Part shown: positions 9,149 to 19,646 of the stretch, piece by piece
Layout of the letters: every line of letters begins with the position of its first letter
How positions within the stretch are numbered: the stretch's first letter is position 1
From: Physcia stellaris
Lineage: Eukaryota; Ascomycota; Lecanoromycetes; Caliciales; Physciaceae
Length of the DNA stretch: 21,544 nucleotides
Direction of reading: 5' to 3'
Assembly: GCA_018902385.1 (NCBI GenBank)
Contig: JABSSW010000122.1
Coordinates: 1 to 21,544, forward strand
Translations under genes and position numbers: made by a program
The notes under the pieces: model-generated
What the model was told of the DNA's origin: nothing
The model's input: the letters and a program-made list of their open reading frames with translations, nothing else
Database searches by the model: none

Positions 9149-9325
9149 TAAAACGCATGTTTAAAAACAAATAATATAACGAAAATATTTGATTTAAAAA
9201 ACAAATATTTATATAAAAATCGAATGTCAAAAATGAAAATGTGTATCAAATTTTCATTAATTTCGATATGAATTTTCGTTGATAAAATCGATTTTTAATC
9301 GAAATTTTCAAACATGTTCGTAATA
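9149..9325. repeat. 178-bp direct repeat, right copy
   Basis: Same orientation as 7,389-7,566. It is described there. The pair lies 1,760 bp apart and is the best conserved repeat pair in the window. Confidence 0.92.
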
Positions 9326-10560
9326 ATTAAAATCGAAATTATTAACGATAATGTTATTCAAAATTTGAAAAATGATCAAATCGATAACATCAAACAAAAT
9401 ACAAAAATGTTAAAAATCGTCAAAAAATAAAATCAATTTGATAATGCAAAAAAGTAATATATTTATTAATCAAATAATCAAATTCGTGTTTTGACGATTG
9501 TTATCAATTTTTTTCGACAACGAAAAATTCGCTTTATAAAATTAAAAAAAAAACAAAAATTAAACGTTTTCGAAAATTAAAACAAAATGTCAAAATTTGT
9601 TAAAATTTTTGTTATTTTATAATACGACGTGTTTATCAATTTCGACGATTCGTTAATAAATGAATTTAAAAAAATCGCAACGATATCAAAATTGTCAAAA
9701 TTCGAATATTTAATGATAATTGAAATCAAATTTTATTTTCGAAAATATGTTAAAAACATTTTACAAAATCACGTTGATTATTTTTCGAATTACGAATATT
9801 GATGTGTAAATTGAATTTAAAATTTTCAATTATTTATATGATCATTTGAATTATTTCAATAAAACAATACGACAAAATCAATATTTCGACAAATCATTGA
9901 TTTTAATTATTTGTACGAAAATTATTCAAAAGTTTTTCAAATATTATGTTTAAAAAAAAATTGATATACGATTTTGTTAATATTTTAAATTCAATCAACA
10001 AATTATCGATTTATAAAATTTGAAATGAAAAAAAAAATTCGAAAAAATTACAAAAAAAAACATGCGTATATCAATGACATTCGTAAACGATTTTTGAATT
10101 ATTATCGAAATTATTATAATAACAAAATATATAATAATTTTCAATTCGTTATTTTTTAATCGTTTAATAAAAAAAAATGCATTATTATAACGCATTGAAA
10201 TTCAAATTAACAAAACAATAATTTTTTTTTATCAATTCGATTTTGCGATCAAATCGAAAATCGAAATAATCACAAAACGAAATTGAACGTTATTTTTTTA
10301 TATCAATCATAAAAAACAATTTTAATTAACAATATTAAAACGATAATGTTTCGAATTTTTTTCGATTGATTCAAATAACGAAAAATATTTTGTTTTGTTC
10401 TGTTTTATCGATACAAATGAAACGAATTTTCAATTTAACACGTCGAATTTGTAAATATAATCGAACAATGTCAAATCAAAAAACGATCGAAAAAACGATA
10501 ATAATCAAATATTATAATCGAACGATAAATGCAAAATTTAAAAATATTGTTTCGAATTTT
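9326..10560. other. Decayed sequence upstream of element B, no confident gene
   Basis: A plus frame at about 9,623-9,799 is open for 59 codons (around EFKKIATISKLSK and NILQNHVDYF). It looks protein-like in its Lys/Phe/Asp pattern, but I cannot assign it. Another plus frame at 10,366-10,572 runs up to the start of the candidate LTR. No RNA gene was seen. Confidence 0.35.
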
Positions 10561-10681
10561 CGAAACGATTAATCGAATAATTATCGCAAAGAGAAAATTT
10601 TTCAACATGTAATTAATATCGTTACATAATTAATATTTTCGTTAATTTTAATACAATTAATTACATATAACGACTTTTTGA
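10561..10681 (+). repeat. Candidate 5' LTR remnant of element B
   Basis: Aligns with 18,318-18,439 in the same orientation. Both start cgaaacgattaatcgaat and share ttatcgcaaa, taattaatattttt-like sequence and acaattaattacat; both end near tttttga. One copy lies upstream of gag and the other about 370 bp after the chromodomain, which is where LTRs belong. The matching block is short for an LTR, so either the LTRs are short or only part is still recognisable. Terminal TG/CA and target-site duplications are not clear. Confidence 0.65.
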
Positions 10682-12033
10682 CACAATATTAATTATTTAT
10701 TTATTTGACGATTTGATAATTATTCAAAAAATATAATTATTCGTCAAATTTCGTATTGATGTATTCGAACGATTTCAATACGTAATATTTATCGTCGATG
10801 CGAATTTTTTATTTGAAAATAATTTCAAAAACAATCGTGATTGTATATTTATATATAAAAAATATTCAATTTTTGCGTATAACGAAAACAATTTCGACGC
10901 ATTGTAACAATCGTTTATTTCAATTTGAAAAAAAAAATTTCAAAACGCGAAAAAAAAAATTTCATTAATTAATTAATTTTGACGAAAATATTGTGAATTT
11001 GAACAACATACGTTAATTATTTAATTCGAACGAAAATATCGTGAATTGAAAATTACGATTGAAAATATCAATATAATATATAATTTTCGAAATTATTCGA
11101 CTTTGACGAAAATATCGTAAATCGAAAATTGTAATTTTATAACACAATAATAATTTTTCGAATATTATTCAATTTTGACGAAAATATCGTGAATTGAAAA
11201 TTACGATTGAAAATATCAATAAAAATTCGTTTTTGAAAAACTAATATCAAAACGAGAAAAATTTTCGAAAATCGAAAACAAAATTTTCGATATATAGAAA
11301 ATAAAAACGAAATCATTTTTGAAAAAAAATTTTTCATGTATTTTTCATCAAATGAATTCGTATGTTAAATACATTGTTGTTTTGAAATGAAATCGAAATT
11401 ATTACAAAAAAATCAATTTTTTCAAAATCTTTCAACAATGTATAATCGCGATATTTTTATTTATCGTTCGAAACATTTCGAAAACATTTATTTCGAATTG
11501 TTGAAATGTTTTGAATCGAAATGAATTGATTCGACGTTTTTCAAAAATATTCGTCGTTATATCGAATAAAATTTGCTAAAAATAAAAAATTCTTTTGAAA
11601 TTTTAACATAATTTCGAAAACAATTTTTGATGTTTGAAAATTAATTTTAAATAATTTTTATCGATAATTTATCGATAAAATCAAAATTCGAAAAATTTCA
11701 ATATTTAAATAACGACTTTTTATCAATAAATTTTTTTGAAAAATTGATATCAAAATCGAAAAAAAAGTTTGAAATATTTATAAAATATATCATTATTAAT
11801 ATGTTAAATCGAAATCGTATTAATCGAATTCGAAAATTTATTCATTATTCGAATTTTTTTGTTGAAAAAGCATTTTTTATCGAATATCAAAATTTTTTTT
11901 CGAACAATCAAATTAATTTTTAAAAAATCAATTTTCAATATTCGATTAAATCGTATGAAAAAATTTTTAAATATTTAAAATTAAATTATTCAAAAAAATT
12001 TATAAATCGAAAATTTTTGATTTTTCGAATTCG
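10682..12033. other. Leader region of element B, no gene
   Basis: Stops are frequent in all frames. The only organised feature is the repeat at 10,981-11,220. A primer-binding site would be expected immediately after the LTR, but I cannot recognise one in this mutated sequence. Confidence 0.45.
10981..11220. repeat. ~74-bp tandem repeat, three to four units
   Basis: Units begin with acgaaaatatcgtgaattga-like sequence near 10,981, 11,029, 11,105 and 11,177. The second and fourth also share aaattacgattgaaaatatc. The first is shorter. They lie in the leader between the candidate 5' LTR and gag. Confidence 0.82.
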
Positions 12034-13764
12034 TTGTTGAAACATAACATATTTGATTCAAAATCGAAAAAAAATGAAAAAAGAAAAATTTACAAAAAGT
12101 CGCATTCGAAAATTTTTATACGTCGACACGAAAAAATGATTTTCAAATTACATTTTCGATCATCAAAATTCGACGTCGATTTCGACACAAAATATTTTTA
12201 TCGACGATTTATTATCGAATTCGAATTTTCGAATCAACAAATTATTATCGTCAAAAAAAAAACGATGAATTTATATTTTAAATTCGTTGACAAAAATATT
12301 AAATTATCAATTTCATTTGTAATGAAAAACATTAATAAATTTAAAAAGAAAACGTTGTCGATCGATTAATTGATTAAATGTAAAATATTTTATGTTTTTA
12401 ATAAAATGAATTTGATAAAAAAATTGAAACAAAAAATTTAACAAAAATATATTGAAACAATTATTCAATTGAAAAAACAAAAACGACAAAATATCGTTCA
12501 AATTCAAAAATTTTTTGATTTTCAATTTCGATTAATTCAAACGAAAAATCAATTGTTGTTCAATTAAATTGTCGACAAAAATTTAATTCATCAAAAAATA
12601 AAAATTGTTCGAATGAAACGTTGTCGAAATTAACATCAAATTCGAAAAATAAATTAATTGAAAAAATAAAAACTTTTCGATTGAATAAAACAATTTTGAA
12701 AAAAAAAATTTTTTTATCAATAAACAAACACGTCAAAAAAAAAATTTATTAATAATTTCGATCAAAAAATATTCGTCGAAAATTTAAACGTCAAAATTTT
12801 CGACGTGAAAAAATTTCATCGAATTGTTATTTAGAAATTTTTGCGAAAATCAATTATATTTTTCAAAAACGAATTTTCGAACGTTTTTATGAATTATCAT
12901 TTTCAAAAAATTATTCGTTAATATTTCGTATTCAACACGAACATAAAATTAAATATTAATATATTTTCAACTTTTATAAAAATCATGAAACATGAAAACA
13001 ATAAAAATTTATTTGAAAATCAAATTCAAATTAAATTCATGATAATTTTTAACGAAAAAATAAAATTTATTACGTACGAAATCATTGTAAAAAATTGATT
13101 TGAAATATTATTAAACATCGTGTCGATTATAATAACGCGTATTCGTATAAATTTATTAAAAAATTAATAAACGATTTGAAAAACGTGTGCGATAATTTCG
13201 ATAAAATAAATAATACATACAATGAATTTTTCGAAAACAAATTTTTATGAAATTCAAAAATAAAAACGAAATTTTCGAACAATATTTGAATCGTTTTAAT
13301 AATTTAATAATATCGTTGAATTTGATTGATTGTTGATTGATATATTCAAAATCAATCAATTATTTAAAATTATTATTAAACGTTTGATTAATGCGATAAT
13401 ATTTATCGAAATGCAAAAATTGATCATAAATTCGTTCGAAAATGAAAACGATAACATATCAAAAATTTTTTTGAATAATATCGATCGTCATTTTGAATTC
13501 AAAATTTCGAAAATTTTCAAAATTCGAATTACGAATACAATTTCTCGTGTAATTAAAAACAAAATCGTTAACATTTTTTTCACGATTCGAATAATTGAAA
13601 ACAAAAACACAAAATACAATGTATTTCAATCGTTTTTTCATGTTGTTAACAAATTTAAAATCGAAAAAAATATTACAAATGTTTTAAATTCGATTATCGA
13701 ATTAACGAACAAATTGTTTCGTGTAAAAATCAAAAAAATTGATTTCAAAAAAAAATATAATTGA
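12034..13764 (+). pseudogene. gag: gag polyprotein relic of element B
   Basis: Gag forms the virus-like particle in which reverse transcription takes place. The N-terminal part (12,034-12,369) is an open 111-codon frame, polar and charged. It is followed by a Gln/Lys-rich coiled-coil-like stretch (about 12,410-12,555, with IQLKKQKRQ). The clearest Gag-type block is at about 13,125-13,340: AYSYKFIKKLINDLKNVCD, then NNTYNEFFENKF, then IFEQYLNRFNNL and LNLID. It recalls the region where fungal Gag proteins carry F-x5-Y-x3-F-x2-L patterns. DIFKINQLFKIIIKRLINAI follows in the 13,330-13,764 frame. I could not find an intact CCHC zinc knuckle. The frame changes several times and contains stops. Its position just upstream of the protease supports the call; the exact limits are approximate. 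Confidence 0.65.
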
Positions 13765-14355
13765 ACTCACGAAATTCGAAATGAAATAAAACGAAATAAA
13801 AACGAAAAAAAAATAAATTTGTTAAAAAATAAATTTTTCGAATCGATTAACGACGAACAAAAAAATTAAAAATTTTTGAACAAAATCGTGTTCGAAAATT
13901 TTTCAAAAAAATGCGCAAACGAATTAAACAATTCGAACACATAATCGATTCGCATTTCAATATCGTCAAATTATCGTCATTAACGTTAAACGTTTTGTAA
14001 TTCAAAATTATCAATAAATAACAATTGAATTTTCAAAATAAAATTTCAATTACATCAAAAACAACAAAAATTTCAATTATAACAAATACAAAAATTTCGA
14101 CGTCGAATTTCGTAAATGTCAATTTCGTGAAACAACACAAATTAAATATTATAATTTTTATTAAATTTATTAAATTTCGATTGAATCGATAAAAATTCGT
14201 TTTTAATATTATTCGCATGATTCGAATAAAATTTCAATTAAAAAATTATGTCAATGAAATTTGATATTTAATAACAATTTTAAAAAATTCGATTTAATGT
14301 TGAATATATTATGATTGAAACAATATTTAATAAATATATTTTGTAAAAATAAATC
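13765..14355 (+). other. Gag-protease junction of element B, poorly readable
   Basis: This part should hold the end of gag, including any zinc knuckle, and the start of the protease. I see Lys/Asn/Glu-rich fragments with frequent stops. At about 14,030-14,090 there is a Gln-rich reading (FQLHQKQQKFQLQQ). Nothing is clear enough to name. Confidence 0.35.
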
Positions 14356-14590
14356 AATAATTTTTGTATTTCGATCATTGTTTAAAAATTTGCATTTACA
14401 ATTATCAATCAACGATTGTTTACAATTTTGACATCAAAAAATCGTTAAACAAAAAATTATTTATCGATGCAAATATAACAAAAATTACAATTATTGCATT
14501 TATAAAAATGACGATTCAAAACAAAAATCAAATTATAACAATATAATTCGAAATTTTGAAATATTGAATAAATTCAAAAACAAAACAAAT
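14356..14590 (+). pseudogene. Aspartic protease relic of element B
   Basis: The retroviral-type aspartic protease would cleave the Gag-Pol polyprotein. The frame at 14,364-14,546 includes YNFDIKKSLNKKLFIDANIT followed by IAFIKMTIQNKNQIIT. This resembles the middle of Ty3/gypsy proteases, where a short loop is followed by beta strands containing an ...I.NH.E.ITF... pattern. The catalytic D-S/T-G motif is not recognisable. The call depends on the position between gag and reverse transcriptase as much as on the sequence. Confidence 0.4.
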
Positions 14591-14699
14591 ATATGTTGAC
14601 GAATTTTTTGCAATAAACATAACGACAATTTTCGTCGAAAATTTTGAAATTTTTTAACAAAATTGACAAAATTTCGTTCACGAAAAAACAATAAAAAAA

Positions 14700-15475
14700 G
14701 AAATTTTTGTCAAATTTCATAAATACGTCAAAATTTTCAATTTTGTCGAAACAAATAAATTTTTTTTCAAAAAATTGAAATCATCGTATTGATTTGAAAT
14801 TCGAAACGATTTTTCAACAAAAAAACGTACGAATTATTTCGTGATCAAATCAAAATGATTAAAAAATATATCGACGATATTTAAACAAAAATTTCATTAA
14901 ATCAAATTTTTTCGAATACGTAACATCGATTTTATTGATAAAAAATTCGAAAATAATTTGAAAATGTGCGTTGATTATAAAATTTTCAATATTTTGACAA
15001 TTAAAATTAAAAACGCATTTTCGTTAATTAAAAAACATTAAAAAAATTGTATTCAATCAAAATTTATAACAAATTCGACATTTTAATCGCATTCAACGAA
15101 ATACGTATCGAAAAAAAAAAATGAAAAAAAAAAACAATATTTTTAATTCGTTACGAATTATTCGAATATGTAATTATGTTTTTCGAATTGTGCAACGTTT
15201 CAAAATTTTTCAGACATTTATCAATGTCATATTGAAAAATTTTTGACGATTTTTGTTTAAAATATGCAAATAATGTTATTATTTATAACGATATCAAAAA
15301 AATTCACGTAAATCACGTATTTAAAATTTTAATTAAATTAAAAAAACGAATTTGTATTTGAACATCGACAAATTTGAATTTTTTTGTGATATTAATCAAA
15401 TATATTGAATTGATTATAACAACGAATAAAATCACGATAAATTTTAAAAAAATTGATGTTATAATCAATTGAAAA
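14700..15475 (+). pseudogene. pol: Reverse transcriptase of element B, catalytic site lost
   Basis: This enzyme copies the element's RNA into DNA. The linker preceding the core is visible as KFHKYVKIFNFVETNK. Then come FRDQIKMIKKYIDDI (about 14,836-14,880) and NKNFIKSNFFEYVTSILLIK, which match the family's conserved opening. MCVDYKIFNILTIKIKNAF (from 14,964) and KFDILIAFNEIRI (about 15,070) follow. The RYELFEYVIMFFELCN block precedes FQTFINVIL (about 15,150-15,235). After a one-base shift in the T run at 15,241, DDFCLKYANNVIIYNDI places the YxDD motif at 15,263-15,274, but it reads Tyr-Ala-Asn-Asn. KYIELIITTNKITINFKKID then marks the connection domain. A TGA at 15,122 and several frame changes confirm inactivity. 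Recognition is secure from the number and order of motifs. Confidence 0.95.
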
Positions 15476-16120
15476 ATTTTCAAATGCGTTAAAAAAATTC
15501 AAATTTTTTCGATTTCGTTAATTTTTATAAAAATTTATTTTTGATTATTTCAAAATAATCACATTTTTGAATAAATTAATCAAAAATAATAAAAAAAATC
15601 GCATTTTCATGAAATTTAAATAATTTCGAAAAAGTCGCGTTTCGAATTTTGAAATTAATATTTATTACGACATCAATATTGTAACATTTTAATTCAAATA
15701 ATAAAACGTGAATAAAATTGATATATTTGATTTTGTCGTCGTCGCAATTTTCAATCAAATAAAATCGAACGACAAATTTCATTTCGTTGTTTATATATTC
15801 AAAAAAATGTCGTTCGACAAAATACAATTACGAAATTTACGACAAAAAATTGTTAACAATAATAAAAATATTCGAAAAATGACGATCAAAATGTGCAAAC
15901 ACGTCGAAAAAAATTTTATTAAAATTTTATCGATTATAAAAATTTGAAATATTTTATAACGTCAAAACAATTAAATCGTCGACAAATTAAATAAATCGAA
16001 TTTTTAATCGAATTCAATTTTAAAATAACGTACAAATCGAAAATACAAAATATTAAATTTAACAATTTGATTCGACGATTTCAAAATTTATTTGAAAAAT
16101 AACAAAAAAAATTTCAACAA
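15476..16120 (+). pseudogene. RNase H domain of element B
   Basis: RNase H removes the RNA strand after first-strand synthesis. A tether block (FIFDYFKIITFLNKLIKN, about 15,530-15,590) leads to FEKVAFRILKLIF. The active-site region is in the frame starting at 15,708: KIDIFDFVVVAIFNQIKS and then FHFVVYIFKKMSFDK, corresponding to the first catalytic-aspartate segment of this family. Next come YNYEIYDKKLLTIIKIFEK (about 15,820-15,880) and a TGA at 15,880 at a conserved Trp. The Glu usual in that Asp-Lys-Glu sequence reads Lys. The domain ends with FITSKQLNRRQIK, stop, IEFLIEFNFKITYKSK (about 15,953-16,035), the end of the catalytic domain plus linker to integrase. Several single-base shifts are present. 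Confidence 0.9.
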
Positions 16121-16439
16121 TTCAATTATCGAATTTTATTAAAATTTCATTATTTCGACGAGAAAAATTCGCAATGTTATCAAATTTGACATCGTTGTTA
16201 ATGAATAAAAAATTCAAAAAAAAAATTATTATTTTAACGATTATGTTATATGAATTAAACGAAAAAAAACTTTTTGCAAACGAAAAATCAAATAAAAAAT
16301 CGTTTGCAAAAATGTTTTAAAAAAAATAACAATTGAAAAATCAAAAAAAAAAATTTAATAATTGATTCATTCATGTTTCAATTCGATATAAAAAAACAAA
16401 TAAAAACGACATATTCGATAATATCATTTTACAAAAATA

Positions 16440-17630
16440 ATGAAAAATAAACGCAATAATTTAAAATCGAATATCGACAAACATTATCAAAATCGAAATA
16501 CGTTTGAAATTAGAAAATTGCGAAATAAAAAACGAATTATTTTAAATAAAAAACAAATTTACGTATTTCACAACGAAAACGTTTTTTCAACAATATTTAA
16601 ACAAATTTACAAATCATTATTTAACGAACATATCGAAAAACGACAATTTATGATAAAATTTTTACGTATTATTTTTATCACGCATAATTGATATAATAAT
16701 TTAATACGTCAAAAATTGTTATCAATACAAAAAAAATCAAAATATATCGAAAAAATAAACAAAAATTGTTAAAATCGTTATCGATATCGAATTTTTATTT
16801 TCAAAACATATCGATAAATTTTATAATATTTTTATTGACATGTAAACGTAACGATAAAAATTACGAACACATTATGATTATCGTGAATAAATTTAAAAAA
16901 AAAAAAATACATTTCGTTAATTTTTTGAAAATCAATATCGTGATACAAATTTTATAAAATAAAAAAAAAAAATTATTCAAATTTAATAATATCAAATCGA
17001 AATATTCAATTCGTGTTTTATTTTGACAACGATTGTGCGAAAAAATAATCATTTATTTCAAATTTTTGATTGTTTGACATTCAGAAACAAACGATTAAAT
17101 CGAAAACGTTAATGCAAATTTCAAACAACATTTGAAAATTTACGTTAATTTCAATTAAAACGATTGATACGATTATTTTTTATCGCGAAATTCGAAAACA
17201 ATTTAACAAAAACGCATCAAATGACATTGAATCATTTTTGATTATTAAAAATTATATTTTTTAGATCAAATTTGAAATTCGTCGATTTCGATAATTGACG
17301 AATTTGTATAACGACGAAAAATTTAAAAATGTCGATAAATTTATTGTTAAACAAAAAAATTAAAACAATATTTGAAAAAAAAATTTAAATGATTTCAAAT
17401 TAAACAAAAATATATATTAACGTATATCGAACATTTATATTCGAATTCAAAATAAATAACATGATTATATTAATGCGCGATATATTAAAATTATGCGATT
17501 TAATAAAAATTTCGATTATAAAATTTGAAATTTTTTCAAAATTATACGAATAATTGACAATTGTGTTTACGAATTGAAATTGTCGCAAATTATAAAAAAA
17601 TGTTTTTTAATATTTTATTTTTGATTTTTA
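16440..17630 (+). pseudogene. Integrase of element B, two catalytic acids changed to Asn
   Basis: The N-terminal zinc-binding region lies in the frame at 16,440-16,691 (KQIYVFHNENVF, then QIYKSLFNEHIEK). A shifted reading follows, with IYDKIFTYYFYH. The catalytic core starts in the frame at 16,766-16,957: FQNISINFIIFLLTCKRN, with Asn at the first catalytic Asp, then YEHIMIIVNKFKKKK. SNRNIQFVFYFDND (from 16,992) has Asn at the second Asp. HSETND, stop, IENVNANFKQHLKIYVNFN (from 17,078) retains the catalytic Glu. The C-terminal domain is clear at 17,471-17,627: NARYIKIMRFNKNFDYK, then IIRIIDNCVYELKLS. There are frame changes and many stops. It is a different subfamily from element A's integrase, judged from the core sequence. 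Confidence 0.93.
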
Positions 17631-17639
17631 CATTTCGAT

Positions 17640-17945
17640 AATAAAAATTCGATATTTAAATAACAAAATATATAATTATTATTTGTTGCGATCGACGTCA
17701 ATGAAAATTTGTAAAAAATGAACGAAATTTTGAATTTTAAAATTGATAAAAAAATAAATAATTTAATCACAAAAATTAAAAATTGTTTAAAATATCGAAT
17801 GAAATAATCAAATTAAAACAATTTTAATATAACGTTCGATTGATATATATATATATATATTAATTTAAAAACGACATTGCATTTTATAATCGATTTTCAT
17901 TATAAATATTCAGAAAAAATTCAACAACATGAAAATTTTTATACG
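17640..17945 (+). pseudogene. Chromodomain of element B
   Basis: After the integrase tail the frame reads LFVAIDVNENL, stop, KMNEILNFKIDKKINN and NCLKYRMK (about 17,680-17,807). This parallels the DEIL..K start of chromodomains on fungal integrases and element A's own KMNDILKF. A TA run interrupts the middle. The C-terminal helix region is probably LHFIIDFHYKYSEKIQQHE (about 17,878-17,932). The candidate 3' LTR lies about 370 bases beyond. Confidence 0.68.
17842..17862. repeat. TA dinucleotide run inside the chromodomain relic
   Basis: An uninterrupted run of about ten TA units. It may be a secondary expansion, since it falls inside former coding sequence. Confidence 0.85.
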
Positions 17946-18317
17946 ATTTGAAAATTAAATTTTATTAAATAATTAACGAAATAACAAAAATTCAATAAAC
18001 GTTGAACAATGTTAACGAAAACGAACAAACGCAATTATTGAAAATTAATTTTAATTATTTAATGAAATCATTGAAAAAACGAAAACGTATTAAAATGATT
18101 GTTTCACGTATATTAACGTTTTTAAATGAACATTATACGTTATTCAAAAGTTTTGAAAAATTAAATTCGATACATTTAACGATTGTTTTATGACAACATA
18201 TATGTAAAAAAACAACGAAACGAATTCGTCGAAATTTCGCGAAATTTTGAAAAAAAAAATAATAATTTTGATTTCGAATTTTTGTTAAATTCGAATTGAA
18301 CGAATTTGCAAAATTAT
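17946..18317. other. 3' untranslated region of element B
   Basis: A 63-codon plus frame at 18,002-18,193 (MNNVNENEQTQLLK onward) is open but unrecognised. It lies between the chromodomain and the candidate 3' LTR, so it may be the very end of the polyprotein or a chance frame. Nothing else was seen. Confidence 0.4.
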
Positions 18318-18439
18318 CGAAACGATTAATCGAATGATTATCGCAAATAAAAAATTTTTTAACATATAATTAAATCGTTGCGATAATTAATATTTTTGTC
18401 AATTTCAATACAATTAATTACATGCGACGACGTTTTTGA
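18318..18439 (+). repeat. Candidate 3' LTR remnant of element B
   Basis: Second copy of the block at 10,561-10,681. Differences between copies are mainly A/G or C/T changes, plus a few single-base indels. After acaattaattacat the copies share only a few more bases and then diverge, which marks the outer end. Confidence 0.65.
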
Positions 18440-19646
18440 TTTCATTTAATAATAAACGATTTAAAATAAAATTTGCAATAATTATCGATAATACAAATAA
18501 ATAATATATAAATTATTTGCATTTAATTAAAATATCGAAAAAAATTAATCAAATTGCGCATAATCGCATATAATTATAAAATTTAATTTTCGAATCGTAT
18601 AAACGTTGATTTTTTTTTTTTTTTTTTAATTTTCGTTTTAAAATTTTAATTAATTTATTATTAATTATTTATTTGATAAAATATTTCGTAACGCAAACAA
18701 ACATGAATTTTATAAAATTTGAAAATTTGTATTTTTGATTTTATTGTTTAAATATTTTATTGATAAAACAACAAAATTTGTTCGAAAATATTTTTTAACG
18801 ACAAATTTATCAAAACATTTTCAAAATTCAAATATTTTCGAAATTAAAAATTTCAATTCGCAAAACGATAAAACATTTATAAAAAACGAAATTAATATCG
18901 ATTTTTCGATTTTGAAAAAAAACGTTTAAAATTTGAATTAAATGACACGAATAAAAAAAACATCGATAATATAAATCGAAATAATATTTAAAAATAATGC
19001 ATTTAACGATTAAAAATTAATAATTGATTTTTGAAATACAATGATTATCGAATTTTTGAATAATGTCAAAAACAAAAAAAATAAAAAAATCAATTCGTTT
19101 GTTGAAAATTTCGAAAAAATTATCGATAAAATAAATCGAAATAATGTTTAATAATAATACATTTGACGATTAAAAATTTGAAAATGATTTTTAATATCGT
19201 GATTACGAAATTTTTGAATAATGTCGAAAACAAAAAAATTAAAAAAATCAATTCGTTTGTTGAATATTTCGAAAAAAATATTAATAATATGCATCGAAAA
19301 TCGCGAAAAATATCGAAATTTAACGATATTGTTGCGAACGAAAATATCGTCGCATTTTTAACGATTCAAAAACGAACAAATCAATTTCAAATCAAAAATA
19401 ATTTGCGAAAAAAATCGTGAATAAACGAAATAAAAATTCACGAAATAAAAATCGTGAAAATGATATTGAAAAAAAAAAAATCGCGCAAAAAAAATTCAAA
19501 ATTTAACAAAAAATTTTCAAAACGATTTGATCGTTTTTGAAATTTCGCGAAAAATTGTTTCGAATAATGTTTTAAACAAAAAAATCGAAAACAAAAAAAA
19601 AATACATATTGATAATGCATTATAAATGACACAAATTGATTTTTAT
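18440..19646 (+). other. Region upstream of the H3-like relic, with charged low-complexity frames
   Basis: Two plus frames are open, 18,735-18,929 (64 codons) and 19,163-19,420 (85 codons). Both are rich in Asn, Lys, Ile, Ser and Glu. They continue between TGA stops towards the H3-like sequence, though not in its frame. They could be a long, disordered N-terminal tail or another exon of the same gene, or unrelated. A polyT run lies at about 18,611-18,628. Confidence 0.3.
18962..19280. repeat. ~160-bp tandem duplication
   Basis: Units run from about 18,962 to 19,121 and from 19,122 to 19,280. Both start atcgataa(t/a)ataaatcgaa and pass through acgattaaaaatt. Both then have gaatttttgaataatgtc or aatttttgaataatgtcg, and end caattcgtttgttgaa(a/t)atttcgaaaaaa. 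Unequal changes and a few indels separate them. Confidence 0.88.

Larger units (their letters stand above)
10561..18439 (+). mobile_element. Nearly complete Ty3/gypsy chromovirus (element B), mutated to inactivity
   Basis: The order gag, protease, reverse transcriptase, RNase H, integrase, chromodomain on the plus strand is diagnostic of a Ty3/gypsy chromovirus. The outer limits are set by a ~121-bp direct repeat at 10,561 and 18,318, taken as LTR remnants. The total of about 7.9 kb is somewhat long for the group, mostly because of a 1.35-kb leader that contains a tandem repeat. Every coding domain is interrupted by stops, often TGA at Trp codons, and by one-base shifts. Pro and Gly are largely gone. 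Motif style points to the filamentous-ascomycete branch of chromoviruses. Confidence 0.87.

Noticed and set aside
12034-12369. Independent host gene of 111 codons
   Set aside because: It is followed in order by a coiled-coil-like stretch and Gag-type motifs of element B, so it is better explained as the N-terminal part of gag.
14872-14884. YIDDI as the reverse transcriptase YxDD catalytic motif
   Set aside because: Its neighbours (FRDQIKMIKK before, NKNFIKSNFF after) place it in the conserved segment upstream of the polymerase core. The true site is at 15,263, where it reads YANN.
15575-15830. Minus-strand open frame of 83 codons
   Set aside because: It is the opposite-strand shadow of the RNase H domain, which is recognised on the plus strand by several motifs.
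16861-17052. Minus-strand open frame of 63 codons
   Set aside because: It overlaps the integrase catalytic core on the plus strand and has no recognisable features of its own.
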